NCBI GenBank assembly: GCA_947632525.1
Contig: CANRPQ010000003.1
Location: forward strand, 1-31,735
Direction of reading: 5' to 3'
From: an uncultured Clostridia bacterium
Lineage (GTDB): Bacteria > Bacillota > Clostridia > TANB77 > CAG-508
DNA: 31,735 bases
The translations under genes were made by a program, and so were the position numbers. The notes below the pieces were generated by a model. That model saw only the letters and a list, made by a program, of their open reading frames with translations. It ran no database searches and was not told where the DNA came from. Shown piece after piece: positions 9,389 to 17,856 of this stretch. The stretch's first letter is position 1, and the number at the start of each line of letters is the position of its first letter.

Positions 9389-9434
9389 TTTTACTGACAA
9401 AAATGTCAGTAAAAGGATTACCCCCTAACTGACA
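9389..9434 (-). promoter_or_regulatory. Alternative-hairpin region between cdaA and truA
   Basis: On the minus strand TGTCAGT (9434-9428, overlapping the last cdaA codons), ACTGACA (9410-9404) and TGTCAGT (9399-9393) follow one another. The middle copy can pair with either neighbour; the downstream pairing extends to 10 bases (9389-9398 with 9405-9414). No U-run follows, so it is not a standard terminator. It may be an RNA processing or attenuation site. Confidence 0.4.
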
Positions 9435-10252
9435 TACTTAATTAATATATTTTTTAGACTTTCTTTTGTTACATCTACAATTAATGTTCCGTCTTTTGCA
9501 ATTGAAATTTTACCAGTTTCTTCTGAAATGATAACTGCAATTGCATCAGATTCTTTAGATATTCCTAATCCTGCACGGTGCCTGGTTCCTAATTCTTTAG
9601 CTATATCTTTATCATCTGATAAAGGTAAAATGCAAGCTGCAGCTGCTATTTTATTTTTAGAAATAATTACTGCTCCATCATGTAATGGTGTGTTTGGTGT
9701 AAATAAATTAACAATTAGTTGTGGTGATACTTCTGCCCCTATTTTAATTCCTGTATCAATTATGTCATTTATACCTATATCTCTTTCTATAACAATTAAT
9801 CCGCCTATTTTAGATTTTGAAAGTTCTGTAGCTGCTACTACTATTTTGTATATATCTTCTTTATTTTTAATTGCTAAATCTTTGTCAAACCCAAAATATT
9901 TGGTTAATTTACTAGTGCCTAGTTGTTCTAACATTCTACGAAGTTCTGGTTGAAAAATTACAATTAAAGCAATAACTCCATAAGGCATAAAAAAGGTTAG
10001 AACAAAATTTAAAATTTTAAGTTGTAAAATATTGCTTAAAGCAATAGCTATTAAAATTAACAATATTCCTTTTAATAATTGCCATGCTCTTGTAGTTTTA
10101 GAATATACAATAAATTTATATAATAAATAACTTACTATTATAATATCTAAAATTAATGTTATAAGTCTAAATGGACTTTGTGATAGTTCTGTCATGTAAT
10201 TGCTAAATGATTGCCATATTCCATTCCAACTCATATTAATATTATCAAACAT
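9425..10252 (-). CDS. cdaA: Diadenylate cyclase CdaA (membrane c-di-AMP synthase)
   Basis: A 275-residue protein with three N-terminal transmembrane helices (about residues 29-49, 58-75, 80-100) and a DisA_N catalytic domain. The active-site motifs are DGA at 192-194 (PLHDGAVIISKN) and RHR at 224-226 (GTRHRAGLGISKESD). It condenses two ATP to cyclic di-AMP, which controls potassium and osmotic balance in Firmicutes. The usual partner gene cdaR (ybbR) and glmM do not follow; instead truA lies downstream and a 46-residue membrane protein upstream. The start is preceded by AGAGG. Confidence 0.95.
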   Translation of the reverse strand: MFDNINMSWNGIWQSFSNYMTELSQSPFRLITLILDIIIVSYLLYKFIVYSKTTRAWQLLKGILLILIAIALSNILQLKILNFVLTFFMPYGVIALIVIFQPELRRMLEQLGTSKLTKYFGFDKDLAIKNKEDIYKIVVAATELSKSKIGGLIVIERDIGINDIIDTGIKIGAEVSPQLIVNLFTPNTPLHDGAVIISKNKIAAAACILPLSDDKDIAKELGTRHRAGLGISKESDAIAVIISEETGKISIAKDGTLIVDVTKESLKNILIKYVS

Positions 10253-10296
10253 TTTTTACCTCTTCTTATGTTTTATTATTTTATCTGTAATTTAAA

Positions 10297-10437
10297 TTAC
10301 CCTTGTTGTATTGAATAAATTATATAATAAATTAAAGTAGCTGCAACAGATAATATCATCATTCCTGCTAAAATAAATGCCATTATTTTTCCTGCTATCT
10401 TTCCGATATCTTTTTTATTTTTTTGTTTGCTAGTCAT
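10297..10437 (-). CDS. Small single-pass membrane protein (46 residues)
   Basis: Reading from ATG 10437 gives a Lys-rich start (MTSKQKNKKDIGKIAGKI) followed by one hydrophobic helix (about residues 19-41) and a short tail ending SIQQG. GGAGGG lies seven bases before the ATG, so translation is well supported. It precedes cdaA by 44 bases in the same direction and probably shares its transcript. The basic tail plus one helix resembles small DUF4044-type membrane peptides of Clostridia, but I cannot confirm the family. A role with CdaA is possible only by position. Confidence 0.65.
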   Translation of the reverse strand: MTSKQKNKKDIGKIAGKIMAFILAGMMILSVAATLIYYIIYSIQQG

Positions 10438-10554
10438 TTTTATCCCTCCATATTTTATTCTATAGATTAGTTATAGCATAAATATCTTCATATTTCAATA
10501 TAATAAAAAAATTTTTAATAACTGTGTGAAAGTACTAGATTTTTTTTTATGTTA

Positions 10555-10563
10555 TGATATAAT
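10555..10563 (+). promoter_or_regulatory. Extended -10 promoter of the arginase-family gene
   Basis: TGATATAAT matches an extended -10 element (TG-n-TATAAT), 71 bases before the start codon, downstream of an A/T tract. No clear -35 hexamer is present. Confidence 0.5.
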
Positions 10564-10634
10564 CCATTTACACAACTACTAATGTTTGATAATTATCATA
10601 ATTATGTTAAAGTAAATTTGAATGAGGTTTAGAA

Positions 10635-11675
10635 ATGAAAAATATAGCAATCATCAATGCTTGTACTGATTTAGGTGTTAATGTAAATGGAGCCGAATTG
10701 GGTCCTGAAGTTCTTACAAAGGATTTAAAATATAATAATATTGTAGATTATTATACCATAAAGGATGAAGGTAATAAGGAACAAGTTGATTTAAAAAAAC
10801 AAAATACCACTAGAAAAGAAATAAATGATTTTGTTCAGGAGTTTAATTATCTTTTGCTTACTATGCATGAGTTGCATTTTGAAAAAACTATGTCAGAGCA
10901 AGATAAAAAATTATATAACAAAAAAATGCATGATTTAGTATTGGCAGTAAAGGCGTTAGATTCTAAAAATGAAAAAAGAAATTTATATGGTATTAATAAG
11001 TTTAATAAGAATTTGTATGAAGCAGTAATTAATTGCATAGAAAATGGTAATTTTCCATTAACAGTTGGTGGTGACCATATTATTTCGATTGGTTCTAGTT
11101 TAGCTTCTATTAGAAAGAATAAAAATTTAGGAATTATTTGGTTTGATTCACATGCTGATTATAATACTTATTCTACTTCTGTTACAGGTAATTTACATGG
11201 ACTTCCTTTAGCAGTTGCTACTCATTATGAAAAAGATATTTTAGCAGATTTTCATAATGGTGATTTCTATAATCCAAAGAATGCTGTTATTGTTGGTGGA
11301 AGGGATATTGACCCATGGGAATGGAATAATATTATAGAGAGTGGCGTTACTGTTTTTTCTACTGAAGACATTCATAAATATGGTGCAGAGCAAATATGCA
11401 AAGAAGCTTTTAAAATTGCTTCAAATGGAACTAATGGTGTTCATGTAAGTTTTGATTTAGATTTAATAGACCCTGAAGTAGCACCTGGTGTTTCTGTTCC
11501 TGCTAAAAATGGAATAAATCTTGAAGAAACAAATAAATTAATTAATGAAATTATAAAGTATACTGATATAATTAGGTCTGCAGATTTAGTTGAGTTTAAT
11601 CCTGTTTTTGATAAAGACCATGTTACTGAAAATATTGCTAAAAATATTTTAAAAACATGGATTGAGAAGTTTTAA
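10635..11675 (+). CDS. Arginase/agmatinase-family ureohydrolase
   Basis: A 346-residue binuclear manganese ureohydrolase. The metal-binding motifs are GGDH (145-148), DSHAD (171-175) and SFDLDLIDP (272-280), with SADLVEFNP near the end. The family hydrolyses a guanidino group to urea plus an amine: arginine to ornithine, agmatine to putrescine, or a relative such as formiminoglutamate. The overall layout fits arginase best but the substrate cannot be fixed. It is longer than the usual 300 residues because of a charged helical insert around residues 55-115. It stands alone, with its own promoter upstream and a structured repeat element downstream before the convergent pheT. Confidence 0.85.
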   Translation: MKNIAIINACTDLGVNVNGAELGPEVLTKDLKYNNIVDYYTIKDEGNKEQVDLKKQNTTRKEINDFVQEFNYLLLTMHELHFEKTMSEQDKKLYNKKMHDLVLAVKALDSKNEKRNLYGINKFNKNLYEAVINCIENGNFPLTVGGDHIISIGSSLASIRKNKNLGIIWFDSHADYNTYSTSVTGNLHGLPLAVATHYEKDILADFHNGDFYNPKNAVIVGGRDIDPWEWNNIIESGVTVFSTEDIHKYGAEQICKEAFKIASNGTNGVHVSFDLDLIDPEVAPGVSVPAKNGINLEETNKLINEIIKYTDIIRSADLVEFNPVFDKDHVTENIAKNILKTWIEKF

Positions 11676-11725
11676 GAAAAATTTATATTTTTTATATAAT
11701 GTTTAATTTCTATAAAGTAAATATT

Positions 11726-11986
11726 AAATAGTGCATTAGTAGAAATATAAGTGCAGACCGCGCAAGGTGAGCGAAGCGAACGCCTGTCGTTGTCTTCTGC
11801 TATTCGTACCAAAATGTTGTATATATCTTTTTACGTTTCACTTCGGACGCTCCGCTACAGGGTCCCTTGCCCTTCGGGCATTCCCTATACCTCGTTTCAC
11901 TTCAAAATGATATATACAACATTTTGTGTACAATAAGAGGAGCAACGTCCAGCAAGGTCAAACGTTATTCTACTAATGCACTATTT
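11726..11986 (-). repeat. Structured repeat element, copy 3 (expanded core)
   Basis: This element fills most of the 362-base gap between the arginase gene and pheT. Its 19-base outer arms (11726-11744 with 11968-11986) are perfect complements, and a 17-base inner stem (11811-11827 with 11909-11925) is also perfect. Read on the minus strand it has the CCTTGCTGGACG module near the left end and the CGCTTCGCTCACCTTGCGCG module near the right end, as in the other two copies. Its centre is about 100 bases longer and holds two GTTTCACTTC direct repeats and a TGCCCTTCGGGCA hairpin. No gene is supported here. Confidence 0.72.
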
Positions 11987-12037
11987 TAATAATATTAATT
12001 TTTATTCTAATTCATCATTATATTACTTTAAATAAAA

Positions 12038-14480
12038 TTATTTTCTAAGTTCAGCACCTAGAGTTTTCTCTAATTCTGCTAAAATTTCTAACATAATTCC
12101 ATTAATTTCTTCATCTTTTAAAGTTCTATCTGCTACTCTAAATTTTAGGCTATATGCAACACTCTTTTTGTTTTTTCCAAGTTTTTCACTTCTATATACA
12201 TCAAATAATTTTACTTCTTCTAGCAATTTTTTTGATTTCTTTTGAATAATTTTTTCAATTTCTCCAACTTCTATGCTTTCATCTACAACCATACTAATAT
12301 CTCTTTCTACTGCTGGGAATTTGATAATTGGTGCATATTTTTTATTGCTTCTTGCATATTTAGTAACTTTATCTAAGTTAATTTCTGCTAGCAATATTCT
12401 TTGTGAAATGTCATAGTTTCTAGTCAATAGTGGATTTGCTTCACCAAATGTAGCAACTATATCATTTCCTACATTCATGTTAGCACATCTACCTGGATGA
12501 TACATTTTATTATTTACTTCTTTTCTAACATCATATCTGCTAAGTCCTGATACTTCTAATACATTTTCTACTAATCCCTTTAATGTATAAAAATCTTCAT
12601 CCTCACTGTACATACCAATTGTTAAAATGTTATTTTCTAATGGTAACTCATCATTTTGAATTGCCTCATTTTTATTTTGATATGTTCTTGATAAATTAAA
12701 TAATTTAACATTTTTATTTTTATAATTGTTGTTATTTTGAAGCATTTGCATCATAGTTGGAACAGATGTTGTTTTCATTATTGTGTAATCTTCACTTAAT
12801 GGATTTTGAATATGAACTGCTTCTTTTAGGTAATCATCATTTTCTGTAATATTGCATTTTTCTAAGTCTTTTTCACTTAAGAATCCAAATGTACAAATTT
12901 CAGATAAACCTAAATTTACCAAAAGATTAGATACTTTATCTTGTATTGTTTGTTCTTTATTTTTTCCACCCAATGTTGTTTCTGCATTTATTAAAGTAGT
13001 TCCTAACTTGTCATATCCATAAAATCTTAGTACTTCTTCTGCAACATCTGCTAATTGCTCTACATCTTGTCTAAAGTATGGAGCTATTACAATATCATTT
13101 TCTACTTTAATATCTAGTCTTTCTAATATTTCAATCATTTCATTTTTAGAAAGGTTAGTACCAATTAATTGATTGATTCTTTCTACATTTAAAGGAATTT
13201 TATTTTCTTTTTGTTTTGTTGGGTAAACATCTATCTTTCCTTCTACAGCTTCTCCTGCCCCTATTAGTTCTACCAATTCAACTGCACGGTTTATTGCTCT
13301 TAAGGCATTTTCAGGAGATAAACCTTTTTCATATCTGCTTGATGCTTCAGTTCTTAATCCAACTGCTCTAGCTGTTTTTCTAACGCTTCCACCATAAAAT
13401 ACTGCTGACTCAAACACAACAGTTTGTGTATCGTTTTCAATTTCAGAATTTTGGCCACCCATTACGCCTGCAATAGCAACTGGTTTTTTGCTGTCTGCAA
13501 TTACAAGCATATTTTCATTTAATATTCTTTCTTGGTCATCTAATGTTATTATTTTCTCATCTTTTCCTGCACGTCTTACTGTAATGTGTTTTCCCTCAAT
13601 AGAGTTAATATCAAATGCGTGCATTGGTTGGCCTAGTTCTAGCATAACATAGTTTGTGATGTCTACAATATTATTAATACTTCTAACACCACATGCATTT
13701 AGTCTTTTTACCATCCAATCTGGAGATGGACCAATTTTTACGTTTTTAACTACTCTTGCAATATATCTGTAGCAAAGGTCTGGTGCTGTAATTTCTACAG
13801 TTAGTCCGTCTATATTGTCTTTGTTAGGTATATTTAATTCTTCTAAATTTTTACGAGGATTTTTAAAAGTTTCATTTAAAGAAACAGCTGTCTCTCTTCC
13901 TAATCCTTCAATTGAAAAGCAATCTGGTCTGTTTGGAGTAATTTCAAAATCAATAATAGTTTGATTTATTCCTAATATCTCTTTTATATCTTCACCTAAT
14001 TTGTTTTCTAAGTCTTCACTTTTTCCTATTTTTTCGTTTACTTCTGATGACAATATCATAATTCCATTTTCAATTTGGTTAGGATAGTTTTTAATATCTA
14101 ATCCAAGTTCTCCAACAGAACACATCATTCCGTTGAGAATCTACTCCTCTTAATTTGCCAGTTTTAATTTCTACTCCACCTTGTAATTTTGCTCCGTCTT
14201 TTGCAATAGGAACAATATCATTTTCATTTATATTATTTGCTCCTGTAACAATTTGTAAGATTTCCTTATTTCCAACATCTACTTTGGTTACAACTAAGTG
14301 ATCAGAGTCTTCGTGTGGTTTTATTTCTAAAATTTTTCCAGCAACAACATTTTGAATATCTTCGCCTTGCTCTTCTATAGTCTCTACCTTAGAACCAGTC
14401 ATTGTTAAAATATCACCTAATTCTTTAGCAGTTACATTTATATCTGCATATTCTTTTAACCATTCAATACTTGCTTTCAT
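12038..14480 (-). CDS. pheT: Phenylalanyl-tRNA synthetase beta subunit, read through a +1 frameshift at CGG
   Basis: Two frames join into one protein of 813 residues, the normal PheT size, if the C at 14132 is skipped. The zero frame covers the N-terminal domain and the start of the tRNA-binding OB domain, then reaches CGG at codon 117 and would stop 13 codons on. After the skip the conserved motif reads KLRGVDSQGMMCSVGELGL. The B3/B4 editing, B5 and catalytic-like domains follow, with the C-terminal anticodon-binding (FDX-ACB) domain beginning around KYAPIIKFPAVERDISMV. PheT pairs with PheS to charge tRNA-Phe and is essential, so this single gene must be expressed full length. It has an AGGAG site and lies 94 bases after pheS under the same T-box. 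Confidence 0.93.
14130..14132 (-). other. +1 frameshift site at CGG in pheT
   Basis: The zero frame reads TCT CAA CGG AAT GAT. Skipping the C gives CAA then GGA ATG ATG TGT (Gln Gly Met Met Cys), the conserved family motif. CGG is codon 117. An SD-like AGAGGAG lies 11 bases upstream. There is no homopolymer at the site. Confidence 0.9.
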
Positions 14481-14574
14481 TTAAATTTCTCCTATCCTTA
14501 TAAATGAAGTTATTATTTTTATCTCCATTTATATTTATTTTTTATTTAATAATATTTGCTTTAAATTTATTTAC

Positions 14575-15594
14575 TTAGAATTGTTTTAAAAATCTAACAT
14601 CGTTTTCATATAATAAACGCATATCATCAATTCCAAATTTAGCCATAGCAATTCTTTCTACGCCAAATCCAAATGCAAATCCTGAATATTCTTCTGGATC
14701 AATTCCACAATTACGAAGTACGTTAGGGTGAACCATTCCACATCCCAAAAGTTCTATCCAGCCTTCGCCTTTGCATACTCTGCAACCTTTTCCGCCACAT
14801 ACAAAGCATGATACATCTGCCTCTGCGCTTGGCTCTGTAAATGGAAAGTGATGTGGCCTAAACCTAATTTCTGTTTTTTCGCCTAGACACTTTTTAGCAA
14901 ACATTGCTAAAGTTCCTTTTAAATCTGCCATGGAAATATTTTTGTCAATTACCAATCCCTCAATTTGGTGGAATACTGGTGAATGTGTAGCATCTACACT
15001 ATCAGAACGATATACTGCACCTGGGCATATAATTTTTATTGGTGGTTTTTGATTTTCCATAACTCTTGCTTGTACTGGTGATGTTTGAGAACGAAGCACA
15101 ATATTATCTGTTATATAAAATGTGTCTTGAACATCTCTTGCTGGGTGGTCTGGTGGGGTATTTAGTTTATCAAAGTTATATGTTGCAAGTTCTACTTCAG
15201 GTCCGTCTGCAATTTCATATCCCATACCAATAAATATTTCTTTTACATCGTTTATAATTTGAGTAATTGGATGAACACTTCCTAAAGAGATTTTTTTACT
15301 TGGCATTGTAACGTCTAAGTTTTCTGTAGCTAGTTTTTCTTCTATTACTTTGTCTGCAAAGTGCTTTTCTTCTTCTTCAATTTTTGCTTCTAGCTCATCT
15401 CTTACTTGATTTACTAAGCTACCAATAACTGGCCTTTCCTCTGGGCTTAATCCACCCATTCCTCTTAATATTAAAGTGAGTTCTCCTTTCTTTCCTAAAT
15501 ATTGAACTCTTACTTCATCTAGTTCTTTACCGTCTTTGGTATTTTTTATTGCTTCTAAAGCCTTTTGTTTAATTTGCGCAATTTGTTCTTGCAT
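14575..15594 (-). CDS. pheS: Phenylalanyl-tRNA synthetase alpha subunit
   Basis: A 339-residue protein of normal PheS length. It has the N-terminal coiled-coil arm (residues 1-90, rich in Lys/Glu) and the class II catalytic core with HPITQIINDVKEIFIGMGYE (motif 1), HQIEGLVID and FRPHHFPFTEPSAE (motif 2 region), and the late GFAFGFGVERIAMAKFGIDD (motif 3). With PheT it forms the alpha2-beta2 enzyme that charges tRNA-Phe. The Cys residues in SCFVCGGKGCRVCKGEGW are a common variant in the family. It is read in one frame throughout. Expression is controlled by the T-box leader upstream. Confidence 0.96.
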   Translation of the reverse strand: MQEQIAQIKQKALEAIKNTKDGKELDEVRVQYLGKKGELTLILRGMGGLSPEERPVIGSLVNQVRDELEAKIEEEEKHFADKVIEEKLATENLDVTMPSKKISLGSVHPITQIINDVKEIFIGMGYEIADGPEVELATYNFDKLNTPPDHPARDVQDTFYITDNIVLRSQTSPVQARVMENQKPPIKIICPGAVYRSDSVDATHSPVFHQIEGLVIDKNISMADLKGTLAMFAKKCLGEKTEIRFRPHHFPFTEPSAEADVSCFVCGGKGCRVCKGEGWIELLGCGMVHPNVLRNCGIDPEEYSGFAFGFGVERIAMAKFGIDDMRLLYENDVRFLKQF

Positions 15595-15635
15595 ATTTTA
15601 CCTTCCCTTCTTTATACAAATTTAAGTGTTATGCT

Positions 15636-15675
15636 AAAAAAATCCATTTCAATCCTTTATAGGACGAAATGGATT
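15636..15675 (-). terminator. T-box terminator hairpin of pheST
   Basis: On the minus strand AATCCATTTC (15675-15666) and GAAATGGATT (15650-15641) form a 10-base stem followed by a run of seven T. It competes with the T-box antiterminator that overlaps its upstream side. Confidence 0.85.
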
Positions 15676-15887
15676 CGTGGTACCACCTAAATTTATTAAT
15701 TATTTATTAATTAACCTTATTGTAGCTATAACGTTGCTATCGCTTTTCCCTACTTATATATTCAAGAAAAGACCAAAAAAGTGAAATTTCAGTAAAATGA
15801 TAGAGTAGGTTTCCACCTTTCCTACTTCTCTATTGCTATCTTAACTTTTTACTTACTTTGCTTTTTTATTGGTTTTTATTAAACTAT
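15636..15887 (-). promoter_or_regulatory. T-box leader sensing uncharged tRNA-Phe
   Basis: The leader holds the T-box sequence AGGTGGTACCACG (15688-15676), whose core pairs with the NCCA end of uncharged tRNA, followed by the terminator above. Upstream, a long Stem I region contains the AGAGAAGTAGG stretch and the hairpin GTAGGAAAGGTGGAAACCTAC-like arm around 15797-15828. A TTC in the context GAAATTTCAC (15785-15783) is the likely specifier codon, matching Phe. When tRNA-Phe is uncharged, the antiterminator forms and pheS-pheT are transcribed. Confidence 0.85.
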
Positions 15888-15893
15888 GCGTTT

Positions 15894-15922
15894 ATTGTAG
15901 CACTTTTTTTGCTTATAGGCAA
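15894..15922 (-). promoter_or_regulatory. Promoter of the pheST T-box operon
   Basis: On the minus strand TTGCCT (15922-15917) and TACAAT (15899-15894) are separated by 17 bases, placing the transcript start just before the T-box Stem I. The gap from here to the nfeD start at 16095 is A/T-rich; a TATAAT at 16038-16043 may serve nfeD, without a good -35. Confidence 0.7.
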
Positions 15923-16094
15923 TAGGTATTTATATTTTTTGTATTTTTATTTCTTAATTTTTTTACTTTTTAATATAATATTTATGTTTTCTCGACATTT
16001 TTCTTAAAAACATATTCCATTTTTGCCAAGAATATAGTATAATAGAATTGTTGTTAAGGATATTTCTTAATTAACAGAATAGGAGAATAAATTT

Positions 16095-16553
16095 ATGTGG
16101 TATATTTGGTTAATTCTAATTGGCGTTTTTGCCATTGCAGAAATTATGACTCCTGGTTTTTTAGTTATTTGGCTAAGTGCTGGTAGCTTTTGCGGAATGA
16201 TTACAAGCTTTTTTACAGATGATATTGTTGTTCAAACTGCAGTATTTGTAATAACTTCTGCTATATTTATATTATTCACAAGGCCTCTTGCTAAAAAGTT
16301 AGCAAAAAAGGATAAAGGTGTTGTAACAAATGCTTTTGCAATTGTTGGAAAAAAAGCAATAGTTATTAAAGATATTAACCCTACATTAGGAACAGGTCAA
16401 ATAAAAGTGGACGGTCAAGTATGGTCTGCAAAATGTGAAAGTAAGAATGTTATTCCTAAAGATACTGAAGTTTTAATTTTAGCTATTGACGGTGTAAAGG
16501 CTGTTGTAGCTGATAAATCTACTAATTCTACTAAAGTAGAAGAAACTGTATAG
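16095..16553 (+). CDS. NfeD-like membrane protein
   Basis: A 152-residue protein with hydrophobic helices at about residues 3-22, 28-41 and 45-65 and a C-terminal OB-fold domain (about 80-145, with VGKKAIVIKDINPTLGTGQIKVDGQVWSA positions typical of the family). Short NfeD proteins of this type are coded next to SPFH/stomatin genes and are thought to help build membrane microdomains. Exactly such a gene follows 84 bases downstream in the same direction. The start has AGGAGA upstream. The context and fold make the identification firm; the physiological role in this organism is not known. Confidence 0.88.
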   Translation: MWYIWLILIGVFAIAEIMTPGFLVIWLSAGSFCGMITSFFTDDIVVQTAVFVITSAIFILFTRPLAKKLAKKDKGVVTNAFAIVGKKAIVIKDINPTLGTGQIKVDGQVWSAKCESKNVIPKDTEVLILAIDGVKAVVADKSTNSTKVEETV

Positions 16554-16637
16554 TTTTTATTTGTTATTAATATTTTTTATAAATTTAGAATAATAATTTA
16601 CTTTGTTATTCTACCAAAAATTAAAGGAGGAAATCTT

Positions 16638-17543
16638 ATGTGGATTTTATTAGTTCTATTAGTTATTATTTTAATTATAGCATTTAACACAATTAAAATA
16701 GTAAAACAATCTGAGGTATACATTATAGAAAGACTTGGTAAATTTCATAAAGTAGCAGATGCTGGTCTTACAATTATAATTCCATTTGTAGACCATGTAC
16801 GTAGTGTAGTAAGTTTAAAACAACAAACTATGGATATTCCACCACAAGGTGTAATTACTCAAGATAACGTTACTATTACTATTGATACTGTAGTATTCTA
16901 CAAAATTACAGACCCTGCAAAAGCAGTTTATGAAATTCAAAATTTGAAGAAAGGTATTGAATATTTAGCTATTACAACTATTCGTGATATAGTTGGTAAA
17001 ATGGACTTAGATGATACATTTAGTTCAAGAGATGCTATTAATGATAGATTAAGAGTTATTCTTGATGAAGCTACTGACCAATGGGGTTGTAAAGTAGACC
17101 GTGTTGAAATTAAGGATATTACTCCACCTGCTGACATTCGTGATGCAATGGAGAAGCAAATGAATGCTGAAAGAAATAAAAGAGCATTAATCCTTCAAGC
17201 CGAAGGTGAAAGACAATCTGCAATTACTCTTGCTGAAGGTAAAAAAGAAGCTGCTATTCTAGAAGCAGAAGCTGATAAAGAATCTAAAATTAGAAGAGCA
17301 ACCGGTGAAGCTGAAGCTATTAAAAAAGTTGCTGAAGCTAAAGCAGAAGAAATACACATGGTTTATGATGCTATGATGAAAGCAAAACCTGATGAAAAAT
17401 TAGTACAATTAAAATCATTAGAAGCTTTAAAAGAAGTAGCAAACGGTGAAGCTAATAAAGTATTTATTCCATTTGAAGCAACTAAAGCATTAGGTAGCTT
17501 AGGCTCTGTAGCAGAAGTTATGAAAGATAAGAAAAAGGAATAA
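16638..17543 (+). CDS. SPFH/band 7 (stomatin-like, paraslipin) protein
   Basis: A 301-residue protein with an N-terminal membrane helix (residues 2-20) followed by the SPFH/PHB domain (about 22-190), which contains the family motifs QSEVYIIERLGKF, VSLKQQTMDIPPQGVITQDNV and RDIVGKMDLDD. A long Ala/Glu/Lys-rich coiled coil follows (about 180-250), as in QmcA and stomatins, which form large oligomeric cages at the membrane. It forms a two-gene unit with the NfeD-like protein, the usual arrangement. The start has an AAAGGAGG site. Protein-quality or membrane-organising roles are known for relatives. Confidence 0.92.
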   Translation: MWILLVLLVIILIIAFNTIKIVKQSEVYIIERLGKFHKVADAGLTIIIPFVDHVRSVVSLKQQTMDIPPQGVITQDNVTITIDTVVFYKITDPAKAVYEIQNLKKGIEYLAITTIRDIVGKMDLDDTFSSRDAINDRLRVILDEATDQWGCKVDRVEIKDITPPADIRDAMEKQMNAERNKRALILQAEGERQSAITLAEGKKEAAILEAEADKESKIRRATGEAEAIKKVAEAKAEEIHMVYDAMMKAKPDEKLVQLKSLEALKEVANGEANKVFIPFEATKALGSLGSVAEVMKDKKKE

Positions 17544-17621
17544 TAACTCACAAATTTAATAATAAAGGCTAAAATTATATAATTATAGGGAAAATCAAAA
17601 GTTTTTTCTATATAATAAAAA

Positions 17622-17774
17622 AAGAACAATATATTATTTGTTTGCATCTTGCTGTCGCAGCCTCCCATATAATAAATTGTAGATAAACTACAATTTATTA
17701 TACAATATGTTGGCTGCTTCATACGCGCTTCGCTTGAACGCTGCGCGATGCTACACTAATAATATATTGTTCTT
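17622..17774 (+). repeat. Structured repeat element, copy 2
   Basis: Occupies half of the gap between the SPFH gene and rarA, which converge. The outer arms are a perfect 17-base inverted repeat (17622-17638 with 17758-17774). Inside are the module TCTTGCTGTCG, a GCAGCC stem (17657-17662 with 17712-17717), a perfect 15-base hairpin with a 5-base loop (17668-17682 with 17688-17702) and the GC-rich module CGCTTCGCTTGAACGCTGCG. The architecture equals copy 1 stem for stem, with different arm sequences. It may also serve as a transcription end for one or both flanking genes. Confidence 0.75.
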
Positions 17775-17856
17775 CTTTATTTTTGATTTATAAGTAGTTT
17801 TTTCTTATCTTTATTTTTTGCCATTTTTTTATTTTCATTAGTTGTTTAATGCAATA

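Noticed and set aside
11751..11936. A 61-codon open frame on the plus strand
   Set aside because: It lies wholly inside repeat element 3, has no ribosome binding site, and follows the palindromic structure.
14125..14160. A prfB-type shift (CTT TGA C with an SD)
   Set aside because: No stop codon lies at the shift point in any of the four genes, and the SD-like sequence is not shared by all.
17363..17722. A 119-codon open frame on the minus strand
   Set aside because: It runs through repeat element 2 and antisense to the SPFH gene, with no ribosome binding site or recognisable domain.
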